A stretch of 64,000 bases of DNA from Gracilariopsis chorda. Its lineage: Eukaryota > Rhodophyta > Florideophyceae > Gracilariales > Gracilariaceae. Positions 31,359 through 41,843 of this stretch are shown piece after piece. Made by a program: the position numbers and the translations under genes. The notes beneath the pieces were generated by a model. That model made no database searches, was not told where the DNA came from, and saw only the letters and a list, made by a program, of their open reading frames with translations. Numbering within the stretch: the stretch's first letter is position 1; the number at the start of each line of letters is the position of its first letter. The stretch lies in the NCBI GenBank assembly GCA_003194525.1, contig NBIV01000114.1, forward strand, positions 124,001 to 188,000, in the 5' to 3' direction.

Positions 31359-32326
31359 GGTATCGTTGTACCTGAACAACAAGTTGACGTACCGAAGGAC
31401 GGATCGAGTGTGCTCTCCCTCGACAAGGCTTCAACTGCTGTAGCAACTGGTTCTGGGTTTCATGCGTCGGGTGTTGTGCTCTGGTTCTTCAAGGTACCTT
31501 TGATGATCGTATACTTTCTGTAGCCTTCTACCCTTTGCGTTCTCGGCAGCCATGCATATGCCAAGAAGGTTCGGATTTCAGCAGAATAGAAGGCTAGCTA
31601 GCTCTAGATATCTACACTTGTGTACAGGAAGGTTTCGCTCTTGAAGCTCTGATAGGTTGACAGGTTGCAGAGCTGGCACAGCAAACCATGCTTCGTCAGT
31701 GCAATACAACACACAGGCGAAGACTGGTCGGATACACAGGGATCCGACGGTACTGTACCTTCGTAAAGGGTTAGCATTGCTAGCCTTAATAACTGCTAGC
31801 AATCCTTCTACAACAAGATAGAGCTCTCGCTTCATTCAATTTTGACCCTTTTTAGAACGCCATAAAAGTGCTCTTTTGGGAAAGGATGCTGGTGCCGACA
31901 ATATTATTGTGCTACAACAACTATCTTACTGGGCGACGAGTGCAACTTGGAGCATTCATTTCTTGCAGATTTTTACATTTCGAAGCAGTTCTGCCTTCGA
32001 TCGCTGGCAACGGTAACCCTTGTTAACCCTCAATATACAGCAGTCACATTGCTGTACGCCCCTCTAATTTGGATATCACTGCAACAAAATCATTCAGTTG
32101 AGCTTGGGAACACGAGAAGATCCGACACGAAACCGTTCAATTCCAGCGAACCTGCAGAGCATTTGATGCCCCCGAGGCAATCCAGCTGAACTTACTATTC
32201 AAAGCATGAGATTTTCATCTTACTGACATAGATTTCTTCGTCAGCTCTGCATCCCAGGCACCCCGCTTCACTGAAGCGAGTGACTAGACCGAGGCTGACC
32301 GTCAAGAAAACTCCAAACGCATCAAA
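31359..32326. promoter_or_regulatory. divergent intergenic region between PRP5 and MRE11, with AGGGTTAG-type motifs
   Basis: At about 970 bp it is long for a shared promoter here. It contains AAAGGGTTAGC at 31765 and GGTAACCCTTGTTAACCCTC at 32011, resembling the telo-box/AGGGTTAG motif that recurs upstream of other genes in this window. No gene recognised; an 85-codon minus-strand frame (31578-31835) looks fortuitous. Confidence 0.4.
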
Positions 32327-34847
32327 ATGCCCACAAGAACGGCTAAACGCCACAAACAGGCGTTGGAGACGGACCCCAACTCCTTGATAAAGATATTGAT
32401 ATCTACCGACAATCATCTTGGCTTCATGGAGAAGGATCCTGTGCGAGGCGATGACTCATTTCGCGCTTTTGAAGAGGTCCTAGAGATCGCGAAGGCCAAT
32501 AGCGTTGACATGCTTCTACTGGGTGGTGATTTGTTCCATGACAACAAGCCTTCGCGATCCACACTGATCAAAACCATGAAAAATACTACGAAAGGCGTGC
32601 TTCTCACCTGAAGGTCAAGTCAGACTCGCTGTTCGTAGTGATCCCTCAGCTGTGAATTACATGAACCCTTCTGTGGCAGTTAGTTTACCTGTTTTCATCA
32701 TACATGGCAACCACGATGATCCCACTGGCGGCACTGGACTCGAGGCTCTGAGTGCGGTCGATGTCCTGTCCGAGGCTGGCTTAGTAACGTATTTTGGAAA
32801 AATGACCACATCAAAGAAGATCGATGTTCACCCGATTTTGTTGCAAAAGGGGCATTCTAAGCTGGCATTGTATGGCCTCGGGAATGTTCGCGACGAGGTT
32901 CTTTACGACACATGGGCGAAACAGCGCAACGTGCGGTGGCTCAGTCCAGAAGAACCAGAACGTGCGCAATCCCCACTCGCGCACCAATCAGATACTGATG
33001 AAGATCGCATGCGCTGGTTTAACCTGTTTGTTCTACACCAGAATCGCCTGACGCGCGGTTCTTCAAGGGGAATATCCGATACTCTGCTCCCTCCATGGTT
33101 GGACTACGTTGTATGGGGTCATGAGCACGATAGCCTTCCAGAGTTGTCATTATCAGAACCACCGATTGTCCAACCAGGGTCAACAGTCGCGACGAGCTTA
33201 ACTCATGGGGAATCGAAACCAAAGCATTGCATTTTGCTCGAAATCTATCGCGGGAAACTGAAACACCGCCCTGTTCCTTTGTTCACTGTACGCAACTTTG
33301 AATTTGAAGACATTGCTCTGAGCGAGCAAGAAGAGTTGTCGGAGACAGATCCAGAAGGGGTTCAAGTCTTTCTGAAAGACAGGATAAAAGAATTGGTTGA
33401 GAGACAACAAGCAGCTTTCGATATTAAATTGAGCAGTTTCCAAACTGGAACATCCTCTGAGGTTGTCAACAACGTCAGATATCCGCCGCGCTCTTGGTAC
33501 ATTGAAAAGCTCACAGACAATGTACGTCGGCCTCTAATTCGACTTCGGGTAGAAATCACGGGGAACTGGGATCCGCCCAATCCTCAACGTTTCGGACGAG
33601 ATTTTGTGGGGAAAGCGGCTTCCCCGAATAATATACTTTTGTTCTACAGGCATAAGCGTCGCCCTTTAAGACGATCGACACCATTTTTGCGAGGTCAGCA
33701 AGGGATACCTGGCGACTATGAGGATGGAAACGAAGAGGATAATGAGGTTTTTGAGGAGGGTGGAGGTACCGAACACAACGCTGTGCAGATTCCCAGACTT
33801 GTGCAGTACTATTTGTATCACCACCGCGCTGGGGGTAGTGGCCTGAAGTTCCTGGAGATGGACAAACTTTCAAACGCCATTGACCAATTTGTAAACAAAG
33901 ACGAGAACAAGGCGATTCTGGAGTACATATCGTCTTACCTGAAAGTTCAACAGGATAAGACTCTTGAGCAGGCCATGACTTGTGAAAATGCCATGAGTGA
34001 GGAGGAAATGCTTAAAAAGTTCGAGGAGGCTGCTGCAGAGGCCGCAAATCGTGCTCTTGCGTTATCTCAAGATGAAGGTAAATCAAAAGGATTGGATACA
34101 AAGGGTAAGCCAAGCAAAGATGAACGGAACAATTCGGGGCCACAAGCAGTCAAGAAAAAAAGAACGACCACTGGCGAAGACGAACTTGGCCTGGACAGCG
34201 ACGCAGAACCCGATGATGGTGATATTAGCGTTGAGAAAGCAGACACTGAGCGCGATGCAAGTAAGGCAAACGGGCCCGAGCCCATCCTAGCCGATCTGGA
34301 CGATATAGACGAGCTGATCGCTGCCAATCCTCGCCTTGCGAGGGCGAATGCGGAAATGAGAATGCTAAAAGAAAAAGACGATGAGATGGAAATCGAACCT
34401 AGCCCTACAGCTTCAAGTCGCTCAAGAGGTGGTCGCAGTCGCGGACGAGGGACTAGAGGGCGAGGAAGGAGCAGCGCTGCTAAGAGGCCTCCGTTACAGA
34501 CAACCTTGCCACGTACAGCCTCACAGGCAAGGCCACGAAGATCGACTAGGAGAACCATATCACTGGCAGAGAATAGCGACAACGACGAAGAAGTCATTGC
34601 TGAGTCGCCGAACGACGATGTGAGCGAGGAGCATGAGGCATCCGTTCCACTGTCTTCTACGCGTAGCAGAAAGAGGAAAGCCGCAAGTAATGCCTCGGGA
34701 AGTAATGTACGCTCATCCGCCCGTGCCAGAACAGAGTCAGCCGCCTCTGGTGGTTCAAGAAGATCGGCTTTCGCTAATAGAACAAGGCTGCGAAGGAGTA
34801 TTCCCACGATCGACCTTGACGAAGAAAGTGGTGATGATGCAATGTAA
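32327..34847 (+). CDS. MRE11: MRE11 double-strand-break repair nuclease, interrupted by one extra base
   Basis: The first frame (32327-32611) holds phosphoesterase motif I STDNHLGF (D28, H30), [11 protein letters not shown] and motif [17 protein letters not shown]. It then leaves frame at an A5 run (32579-32583). From 32652 the second frame continues with [20 protein letters not shown] (motif III), [35 protein letters not shown] and [11 protein letters not shown]. Dropping one A gives a continuous 839-residue protein reading [15 protein letters not shown] across the join. The C-terminus has a GAR-like block ([16 protein letters not shown]), methylated by PRMT1 in animals, and an acidic Ser-rich tail. 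Without correction the nuclease core is split, so this is an assembly indel, a null allele or true frameshifting. MRE11 works with RAD50 and NBS1. Confidence 0.9.
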
Positions 34848-35837
34848 CTGTAGAATAGACGCAAACTTATCAACCCTTTTTCCTATCGAGGAATGTCTGC
34901 TCGGGGGAATACATCAAGACGTAAACGTGATAGTAGCCCTTACCCCTAGCTAATGGAGTCGCTAAATATAATTCACAGTTTGTATGATCGCACGATCTAC
35001 TTTCAGTTTGATCCACTATTGTCGCCGATATCAATGCCATTGATAATACTGCAGGCCAGCAACGACCCAATTCACTATCTCAAGAATCAGACGTGTCGAC
35101 TCATCAGATTTCGTTGTCCTCATCACGTGGCCGTGGTTCATTATAAGCTCGGGATGTGTATCCTGAGCAAGAACGAAGAAAGGACGACAAGGTTCCATGA
35201 ATCGCATCTCAAGTCCCGAAACGGACAATCTGAGGCTTGGAGTCCAGAGATACGCTTACCCATGCCCATGTCTGATGTCTACCACAGTCCATGTCTCCGC
35301 TCTCAGGTGGATTTAACATTTTGCATCGCGGTTAAGGGTTACCGTTTACCAAGGGTACCAGTTCCCCGTATAAGACAGTTTTTGATCCGTTTTTTCGAGT
35401 TTACTGATACAACAATTCGTTCCTGGTTTCGACCCCGCCTCGTCTACTCATTTCGACAGTCGTCTCTACTCTTGTATTACGCTTGACCAGCCTAAAACTG
35501 GCGGAGTGGAACGACTTGCACTGCATTTGCTGGTTGTCCGAGAGAAGTGAACTGAACGTTGGTGCTACCAGAATATCCACAAGTTCTGCCGGAGGATCAG
35601 GAATCTCAACGGCCTGCAGTTTACTACACTCATGTCTTGATATTGAACGGAGTATCTTAGCCCGCTACGGGCATTGGTCTTATCTTGTTGTTTACAGAAC
35701 TTCATTGCCCTGCAGTTATCCAAGACTATTTCCAGCTCCAACGATTCAAACTAGGTGTTTATCCACCTCAAACCGTCATCGAAAGTACGCACTGAAGCCT
35801 GAAACAGAAGCTTGGCTAGCGAACACACACTCCTAAG
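34848..35837. other. intergenic between MRE11 and tRNase Z
   Basis: A 177-codon frame (34953-35486) and a 117-codon frame (35483-35836) are open on the plus strand but show no family. The second ends two bases before the tRNase Z ATG in another frame, and its Arg/Ser-rich end (CLSTSNRHRKYALK) resembles a targeting presequence. A lost or spliced leader cannot be excluded. A GTTAAGGGTTACCGTTTACC block lies at about 35330. Confidence 0.35.
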
Positions 35838-38136
35838 ATGCATTCGTTTGTTGAAGTCATTGGAGCAGGCGCTGAGGATACCTCCTCGAGTGTTCAGCTT
35901 TTCTTTGATGATAGACGTTATCTCTTTGAGTGCGGAGATGGAACTCAGCGATTATTTGCAGAATTCGGGGTGAAGTTTGGGCGGCTAAAGGGGGTTTACA
36001 TGACTTCTCTCGCTGCGCCTTCTGTTGGTGGCTTGTTCGGCCTTCTGCTAACAATAGCAGATGCCGGAAAACGGGAATTAGAGATAGCCGCACCGCATGG
36101 ATTGCGAGCTCTAGTTCGTGCCGCGAAAGGATTTGTATATAGGCCTCTACTTAATCTTGGAATTAAAGAGGTCGACATTGAGGCCAGGGCCGGCGCTGTT
36201 CCGATTACTGTTACTGATGACCCCAATGTCACGATCCAAGCGGTTCCTGTGAAGAGCCGCCGGGACATTGAGATCGACACTGGTTTTGGGTCCCATTACG
36301 ATGCCATCTCGTACATATGCCGACTTCGGGATGCTGAAGGGAAGTTCAATCCTCAACGGGCTATGGAACTCGGGGTCAAGAAGGGTAGGAAATTTGGACT
36401 ACTGCAAAAAGGCGAAAGCGTTACAACTGACGACGGAAGGGTTGTAACTTCTAAAGAGGTCATGTCCCCAAAGACACCGGGTCCGATAGTACTCATTATC
36501 TCCTGTCCAACTATTCATCACGTAGAAAGCCTCATATCATGTCCGGCACTGAAGCCCTCGGAGCTAGATATCTACGAAGACGGTGAGGAATCAAAACCCG
36601 TGGCAAAACGTGTTTGTTTGCTTATTCACCTAGCCTCTAAAGAAGTTTTAAGCCTGTCAGCCTACCGCCAGTGGTGTGATTCGTTTGGAGATGGAGTCGG
36701 GCACATACCGTTGCATCCGTCAGCGACTCCAGGGAGATCGGCATTCCATACGCAAAACGAAGAGGTCGCGCTTCTGCACTTCACGTTAGACAAAGAGCTC
36801 TTCCCCTTGCCCTCTGATTCGTTCGCTCCCGGAACACCGGATACCTTGGAAGACGCCAGGAAACTTGGGAAAGAAGGTAAGGTCGCGACGTTCGATGGCA
36901 TTGTACAGCATAATGGAACCATACTTCAAAGTTTGCTTTTCGCTGATCGCCGAGGCAGATGGATCGATGCTGATAGTAAGCTGAAATATATTCTGGCACC
37001 GAAAGCCTCAGCAGGCCCGGACAAATCAAACGTGCGTCCTCGCTACCTTGAAAAAAAGCCAGGCCATCCAAAGCGACCGTGGAGAGAAGTTTCGTCTGCT
37101 TATGCAGGCGAACCACTGCCGTGTGGCGTAGAAGGGAAAACTCCAAGTTTTATTTCAGCTTTGAATTCTGGAACCACGGCTGTTCGTTTCTTTGGAACGG
37201 GGGCGTGTTTGCCCGGGAAACACCGCAACGTGTCCTCCACAATGATAGATATGTTCGGACGCGGGAGCATTCTTCTTGATTGCGGGGAGGGAACGTGGGG
37301 CCAGATGGTGCGTCAGTTTGGCCTGGAACGCGCACAGAGGGTATTATGTTCACTGAACGTGATGTTCATATCTCACATGCACGCCGATCACCACCTCGGT
37401 ATTATGTCGGTGTTACATGAACGAAATTTGGCCCTGAGAAAGCATGAAGAGCTTCGACAGGGGCCCCAACTCGTCATTGTCGGCCCCCCCTATCTGCTGA
37501 ACTGGTTGGACTCCTTCCAATCGGCCGCTAGGGTACCTCTGCTCGATAAGCTTCCGCCAAGGCGCAAAAGTTTCCGGTTCTTTGCGGCAGGCGCTCTGAC
37601 AGATCCGCAAACGCCCGAAGCAAAAATCTTTGCGGACACGTTTGGATTCGAACTTGGGTGCGTTGAGGTGGTACACTGTCCGCAGTCATACGGGGCAGTA
37701 ATCAAAGACTGCGTGCACGGGTGGAAGATTGTATACTCCGGGGACACAAGACCGTGCGAGGCGCTAGCGGAAGCAGGGAAAAAACGCTACGCTAGCAATA
37801 CATGAAGCAACTCTTGAGGATGACATGTCCGAAGAAGCCAAGGAGAAAAGACACTGTACAATTAGCGAAGCACTTGATGTGTGTGCCAACAAGATGAATG
37901 CATGGAGAACAATCCTGACGCATTTCTCACAGCGATACCCGCGGATTCCTCCGCTGGACAACAAGCTGCTAAAGAAGCTGTACGAAAGGCGAGCATGTGT
38001 GGCGTTTGATCTAATGTGCGTAGACTTGACAAGACTGGAAGAGTTGCCAAGAATTACGGCGGCTGTGAGGGATTCGTTCCCTGACGAAGTAGCTGGGGAA
38101 GAATTGGAGCAAGTGATACAACGGCAGAAGGGGTGA
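35838..38136 (+). CDS. ELAC2: long-form tRNase Z (ELAC2), interrupted by one extra base
   Basis: The N-terminal half carries the degenerate metallo-beta-lactamase fold of long-form tRNase Z (LFFDDRRYLFECGDGTQRLF). The C-terminal half has FFGTGACLPGKHRNVSSTMI, LLDCGEGTWGQM, catalytic SHMHADHHLG (HxHxDH at about 513-519), GPQLVIVGPP and YSGDTRPCEALAEAGK. The frame then stops within 30 bases (37805). Sequence from the next frame supplies what the family requires: LAIHEATLEDDM, then KRHCTISEAL with the last metal His, and a helical tail to 38136. Removing one A from the A6 run after GCAGGG joins them into 765 residues. The enzyme trims tRNA 3' trailers. No organelle presequence is in frame. Confidence 0.92.
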
Positions 38137-38372
38137 AGATGTTAGAGAACAGATATGTACAAGGATAGGACGACGAGCGGTGGGTTTGGTGTGTTTTAGG
38201 GGAAGACGATGTGGACAAGCGAGCAGCGGATGTAAGGAAGGCGTATGAAGGGGTTAGTGAAGCAGGATACAAGGCGGTGGGGACGGGGTGGTAGGGACGT
38301 TTACTGCGCAAGGGAGAGGAGTTAGCATAACAGAGATAGAAAAGAAAAACAAAGCATGAAGCCAAACGCGGG

Positions 38373-39015
38373 TCACCTTTTCTGACGGTTAGAGGCGGTA
38401 CTAAAATAAGGGTTGAGCAAAACGGTAATATCTCGATGCAAATCGCGCAACTGATCGATTAGCAGCTTGATCTTATCGTTCTTGACGCAGATTTCATCGA
38501 CGAGGGCACGTCTCTGTTCGGCGAGTGTGGCGCGCTGTTGAGCGGTGACCTGATTCTCTTCCTGCTGCGCCTTGGCGACGATTGTGGCGTGCACGGACAC
38601 GGCGGTCGCTACGGCTTTCTTGAGCGTATCGAAACGTTTGAGCACGGGTTCTAGAGTGCGGGTGTGCTGAAGGGCGGTTGATTGCGATTGTTGGGAAGGG
38701 ACGGATGGAGGCGGGGTGGGACCGTTTGGCGAAGGTTGTGTAGGAGTGGTGGCGCGATCGTTGTCAGTGTCTTGTTCACCGGTCTGTGGTTGGAGCGCAG
38801 CGACGGGGGGTGGGTGACGGATGTTAGCACGTTGTGTGGGCGGACGAGGGGGTTGGAAAACTTACTGCGACATGATTTAAGACTTGGTTGAGGGCGGAGA
38901 GAATGGCTGCGAGCTCGAGACGGGCGTTGTGGACGAGCAGCTGGAGGTGTGCGGACGAGTGCTGCGGTTGCGGTTGCGGTTGCGGTTGCGGTTGCGGTTG
39001 CGGTTGCGGTTGCAT
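38373..39015 (-). CDS. MED30: Mediator subunit MED30 (two exons)
   Basis: Exon 1 (39015-38866) encodes a Pro-Gln dipeptide run and then LLVHNARLELAAILSALNQV. An intron of 199 bp (38865-38667, GTAAGT...TTCAG) follows in phase 0. Exon 2 (38666-38373) encodes HTRTLEPVLKRFDTLKKAV and the diagnostic C-terminal helix ICVKNDKIKLLIDQLRDLHR followed by DITVLLNPYF, similar to the K-x-K-N-x-x-L-K-x-x-x-D-Q-L-R-x-L-x-x-D-I signature of MED30. The total is 147 residues, somewhat shorter than animal MED30 (about 178). It is a head-module subunit of the RNA polymerase II Mediator. The start is the only in-frame ATG, just before the repeat. Splice sites are predicted from phase and consensus only. Confidence 0.78.
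38963..39010 (+). repeat. (TGCGGT)8 hexanucleotide repeat coding for Pro-Gln
   Basis: Eight perfect units, read on the minus strand as alternating CAA CCG codons at the MED30 N-terminus. A hexamer repeat keeps the frame whatever its copy number. Confidence 0.95.
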
Positions 39016-39385
39016 GACGGGAGCTGGGGGGGGGGGTGCGAAGCGAAAGAGAGCGCGAGCGCGATGACGGTTGAACGGCTGTTGTGTTGATGTGTTGACA
39101 AGCGACAACGTCGTCGATGACACGTATCGCGCCACGTGGCAAGCGAAAAGGGGTCCGGCACTTGCGCCGCGAGCGGTGCCAGTGTTTGCCCAACGAGCGG
39201 TGCGAGGTAGCCGCGGTCCGAACGGACCGCGAGTGTTTTACAAGTGCGCGTGGCGCTGCACGGGCGGCGCAGTGCACCCGTGAAGGGCAGCACGCGTTGG
39301 TTTGGTAACTATGTCATATTGGCGGCCGCCACCAATGGCAGCTCTTACCGTTGGTAATAGCCATTAACATGTTAACGTAAAACTG
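39016..39385. promoter_or_regulatory. MED30 upstream region with a perfect palindrome
   Basis: CGCGGTCCG and CGGACCGCG face each other across two bases at 39212-39231, a perfect 9-bp inverted repeat and plausible dimeric factor site. An ACCAATGGCAGC...CCGTTGGTAA near-palindrome lies at about 39331-39357. No gene is present. Confidence 0.5.
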
Positions 39386-40441
39386 TCAATACAAACCACG
39401 CGCCGCGAAACCGCGCATCTTCCGCAAGTTCTTCTCACTCTTCGCCCACCACAGGTTGGCCTGCAAGCTCTTCACGTACGCGCTGGCGGAGAACGACCCC
39501 GACCGCAGCAGCTTCACCAGCAACCGCTTCGCTTTCAGCCGCGCGTTTCCGTCCATCTGCAGCAGGAAGCGGTAACAACGATCCAGTTTCACGTGCATCT
39601 TAATCAGACGCAGCACCAATGGCACATACTCATCAAAACTCTTCTCCCACAACCCTCTGCGAAACGCCTCCACGTCCGAACAAGCGCTCAGGCAGTAGTC
39701 AACGCGCTGCACCGACACACAGTGTGCTACGGCCGCATGAGCGATAAACTCCTGCGCCGTCACCGCCCTGTCGTAATGCAGCTGGTCCACGCCCACCGCC
39801 TTCCTCAGGTGCGGAACCAGCACGTTCAGGTCCTCATGAGTTATCAAAGCGGCGCGCAGAATGGCGTCAAACGTGTACAAAGGCGCCCCCTTTCGTTGCA
39901 ACGACATTTTGTACGGCATCGACACGTCCACCGGCCGAAAGTGCCGCGTTGTTGAGCGCGGCGCAACGCGCGCTAACGGCATCTTGTTGAGTACGCACGC
40001 ATCCACGTGCAAGAAAGTGCTTGCCTCCTGCTTGGTGAAGCACGAAACGGCTGGAATGGCCACATCGTATTCAGCGCACAGTAACTCGATATGTGTGCCG
40101 ATGCGCTTGCGTTTCATGGAAGGTGCCTGCGCTAGCAACGACACGATGCTGCTCAACGCCGACGCCTGTAGCGCGTCGTACGGCGCCGAATGGAACACTG
40201 CGTGCCATAGCTTGCGACGTAGCACAGACGCGGTGATGGAGTGAAGTTGCGAATTTGTGCGCCCCAGATTGACCAGCGCGGAGGGCGGCAGCTGATTCGC
40301 AACGGTGTGCCACACATCGATTGGCAACACGGGCGTGCTTGGGCGGCACGCCCGCTTGGGCGCTGTACAAACGGTAGACACTGAGCGCGGACGTTTCCGC
40401 GAGGTGCCATGCACCAAATGCACAGGCGCAGTTCTCCTCAT
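39386..40441 (-). CDS. F-box-like protein with helical C-terminal region
   Basis: The predicted protein has 351 residues from the ATG at MRRTAPVHLVHG; the longer frame starts at GTG. Residues about 34-70 (VLPIDVWHTVANQLPPSALV then LGRTNSQLHSITASVLRRKL) form an F-box-like motif: Leu-Pro-x-Asp-x-Trp, a Leu-Pro turn, and the basic helix that ends in Leu-Trp. The remainder is predicted helical with many Leu, Ala and Arg and no recognisable LRR, Kelch or WD repeats. The C-terminal RLKAKRLLVKLLRSGSFSAS is strongly basic. It is similar in style, not in sequence, to the F-box-like gene at 14377-15024. It may recruit targets to an SCF ligase. Intronless, divergent from MAD2. Confidence 0.6.
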   Translation of the reverse strand: MRRTAPVHLVHGTSRKRPRSVSTVCTAPKRACRPSTPVLPIDVWHTVANQLPPSALVNLGRTNSQLHSITASVLRRKLWHAVFHSAPYDALQASALSSIVSLLAQAPSMKRKRIGTHIELLCAEYDVAIPAVSCFTKQEASTFLHVDACVLNKMPLARVAPRSTTRHFRPVDVSMPYKMSLQRKGAPLYTFDAILRAALITHEDLNVLVPHLRKAVGVDQLHYDRAVTAQEFIAHAAVAHCVSVQRVDYCLSACSDVEAFRRGLWEKSFDEYVPLVLRLIKMHVKLDRCYRFLLQMDGNARLKAKRLLVKLLRSGSFSASAYVKSLQANLWWAKSEKNLRKMRGFAARGLY

Positions 40442-41064
40442 TAGCGCAAAGCAACAGAACAAAAACCAAACAAACAAGCGCAACGAAGAAAGACGGCACG
40501 GTATACCACACACACACAGGGTGACTTGCGTCGAGCTCGCGAAAGACAAAGGCGGCCGACGACTCTCAGAGTGGTCTTCAAGTAGGGCCGCAGCACGCTG
40601 CACCTCTACGTCCAACAGCAAGAGCACAGCACTGACAAATTAGAAGCGTCGCACCACGGGCGGAAAACGCGCGCCGCGACGGGGCCGGCCGCGACGAGGG
40701 CGCGAGTACGAGCGCGTCGGGCCGTTCACCGCGTGAATAGCGGCCCCTGCGCAGCCGCCTGTACACGGGGCAACCGACACTGCATTGCAAGCTTCAATTT
40801 TTTTTTTTCTTTCGCTCTTCTTGCCGCCCTGTAGAAACCCCGTCAGCAGAAACTGTCGCCGCGTGCTCCGGGCTACCGAAGGTGCAAAGGTCCATTTACC
40901 CCGTTTGAATTCAAAATCTCCCCCCGCCCTCCGTCTAGCCCACCGTCTTCTTTATCACCCCACGCCACCTTCTTCACCGCCGCCCATACTCCAGTCCTTC
41001 TTCCTTCCCCCTTCCCCCTTCCCCCGCCACCTCCCCTCTCCCCCGCCCTTCTCCGCCCCCAAAA
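40442..41064. promoter_or_regulatory. divergent promoter of F-box gene and MAD2, polypyrimidine leader
   Basis: The right 140 bases are nearly all C and T (runs like CCCCCTTCCCCCTTCCCCC), directly before the MAD2 ATG. The complementary strand would be strongly G-rich with several G-runs able to form a G-quadruplex. A T9 run lies at about 40799. Confidence 0.6.
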
Positions 41065-41730
41065 ATGGCCCCCACATCCTCCGCTCCAGCGTCCACACCG
41101 CCTTCGTCAACACCCCCGCCCCCCGACCACTCAATCACCATATCCGGATCCGCGGATCTAGTTGCCGACTTCTTCTCCTACGCCGTCAACACCCTTCTCT
41201 TCCTACGGGGCGTCTACCCGCCCGACACCTTCAAGCACGCCCAAAAGTACGGCGTAACAGTTTATCTTTCAACCGACCAAAAGGTTCAAGCCTACCTACA
41301 AACAGTTCTCACCCAAATGCGCACCTGGCTCCACAACTCTGCTCTCCGTCGCCTCGTCGTCATAATCGCCTCCGCCGCCACAAGGAACGTTCTAGAACGC
41401 TGGGCATTCGACGTCAACCTCTCCGAACACCATCAAACCACCCCCACCGCCTCCAACCCCACCTCCCAAAAGGACCCCCAACGAATCATGTCCGAGATCC
41501 AGGCCATCATCCGTCAGATCAGTGCAACCGTCACCTTCCTCCCACTTCTAGACGAAGCCTGCTCCTTCGACATTCTTATCTACACCGACAAGGCTGTACA
41601 AACCCCCACCAAATGGCATGAGTCCGGTCCAAGAACCATTCCAAACGCTGAACAAGTCACATTGCGCTCCTTCTCCACTTCGTTGCACAACGTCGACGCA
41701 TCCGTATCCTTCTCAATCACCGACGACTAG
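41065..41730 (+). CDS. MAD2: spindle-checkpoint protein MAD2 (HORMA domain)
   Basis: The 221-residue protein is close to the ~205 of other MAD2s. After a Pro/Ser-rich N-terminal tail the HORMA domain begins: SITISGSADLVADFFSYAVN then LFLRGVYPPDTFKHAQKYGV matches the signature I-x-L-x-G-S-x-x-x-V-x-x-F-F-x-x-x-x-N-x-I-L-x-Q-R-G-x-Y-P. It continues with a Trp-Leu segment, LERWAFDVN, QAIIRQISATVTFLPLLDEA and FDILIYTDK. The C-terminal safety-belt strands RTIPNAEQVTLRSFSTSLHN are present. MAD2 binds CDC20 and MAD1 to delay anaphase. An acidic insert (HHQTTPTASNPTSQKD) lengthens one loop. Codon use is very C-rich compared with neighbours, continuing from the leader. Intronless. Confidence 0.93.
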   Translation: MAPTSSAPASTPPSSTPPPPDHSITISGSADLVADFFSYAVNTLLFLRGVYPPDTFKHAQKYGVTVYLSTDQKVQAYLQTVLTQMRTWLHNSALRRLVVIIASAATRNVLERWAFDVNLSEHHQTTPTASNPTSQKDPQRIMSEIQAIIRQISATVTFLPLLDEACSFDILIYTDKAVQTPTKWHESGPRTIPNAEQVTLRSFSTSLHNVDASVSFSITDD

Positions 41731-41843
41731 AAAAAAAAAACCCACTACCAACAGCATGAACTCGTTTTACAATATGTATAACCCTACACAAACACACAAA
41801 AAATATCCATCCCTTCTTGCCGAACTCAACGTTCAACACTGAA

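Noticed and set aside
34953..35486. 177-codon ORF between MRE11 and tRNase Z
   Set aside because: No family, no coding-like composition, and it overlaps other frames. Treated as intergenic.
37750..37800. A6-C in tRNase Z as a -1 programmed frameshift site
   Set aside because: Recovering the downstream frame needs skipping one base (+1), not slipping back one; MRE11 and maspardin need the same direction without such a heptamer.
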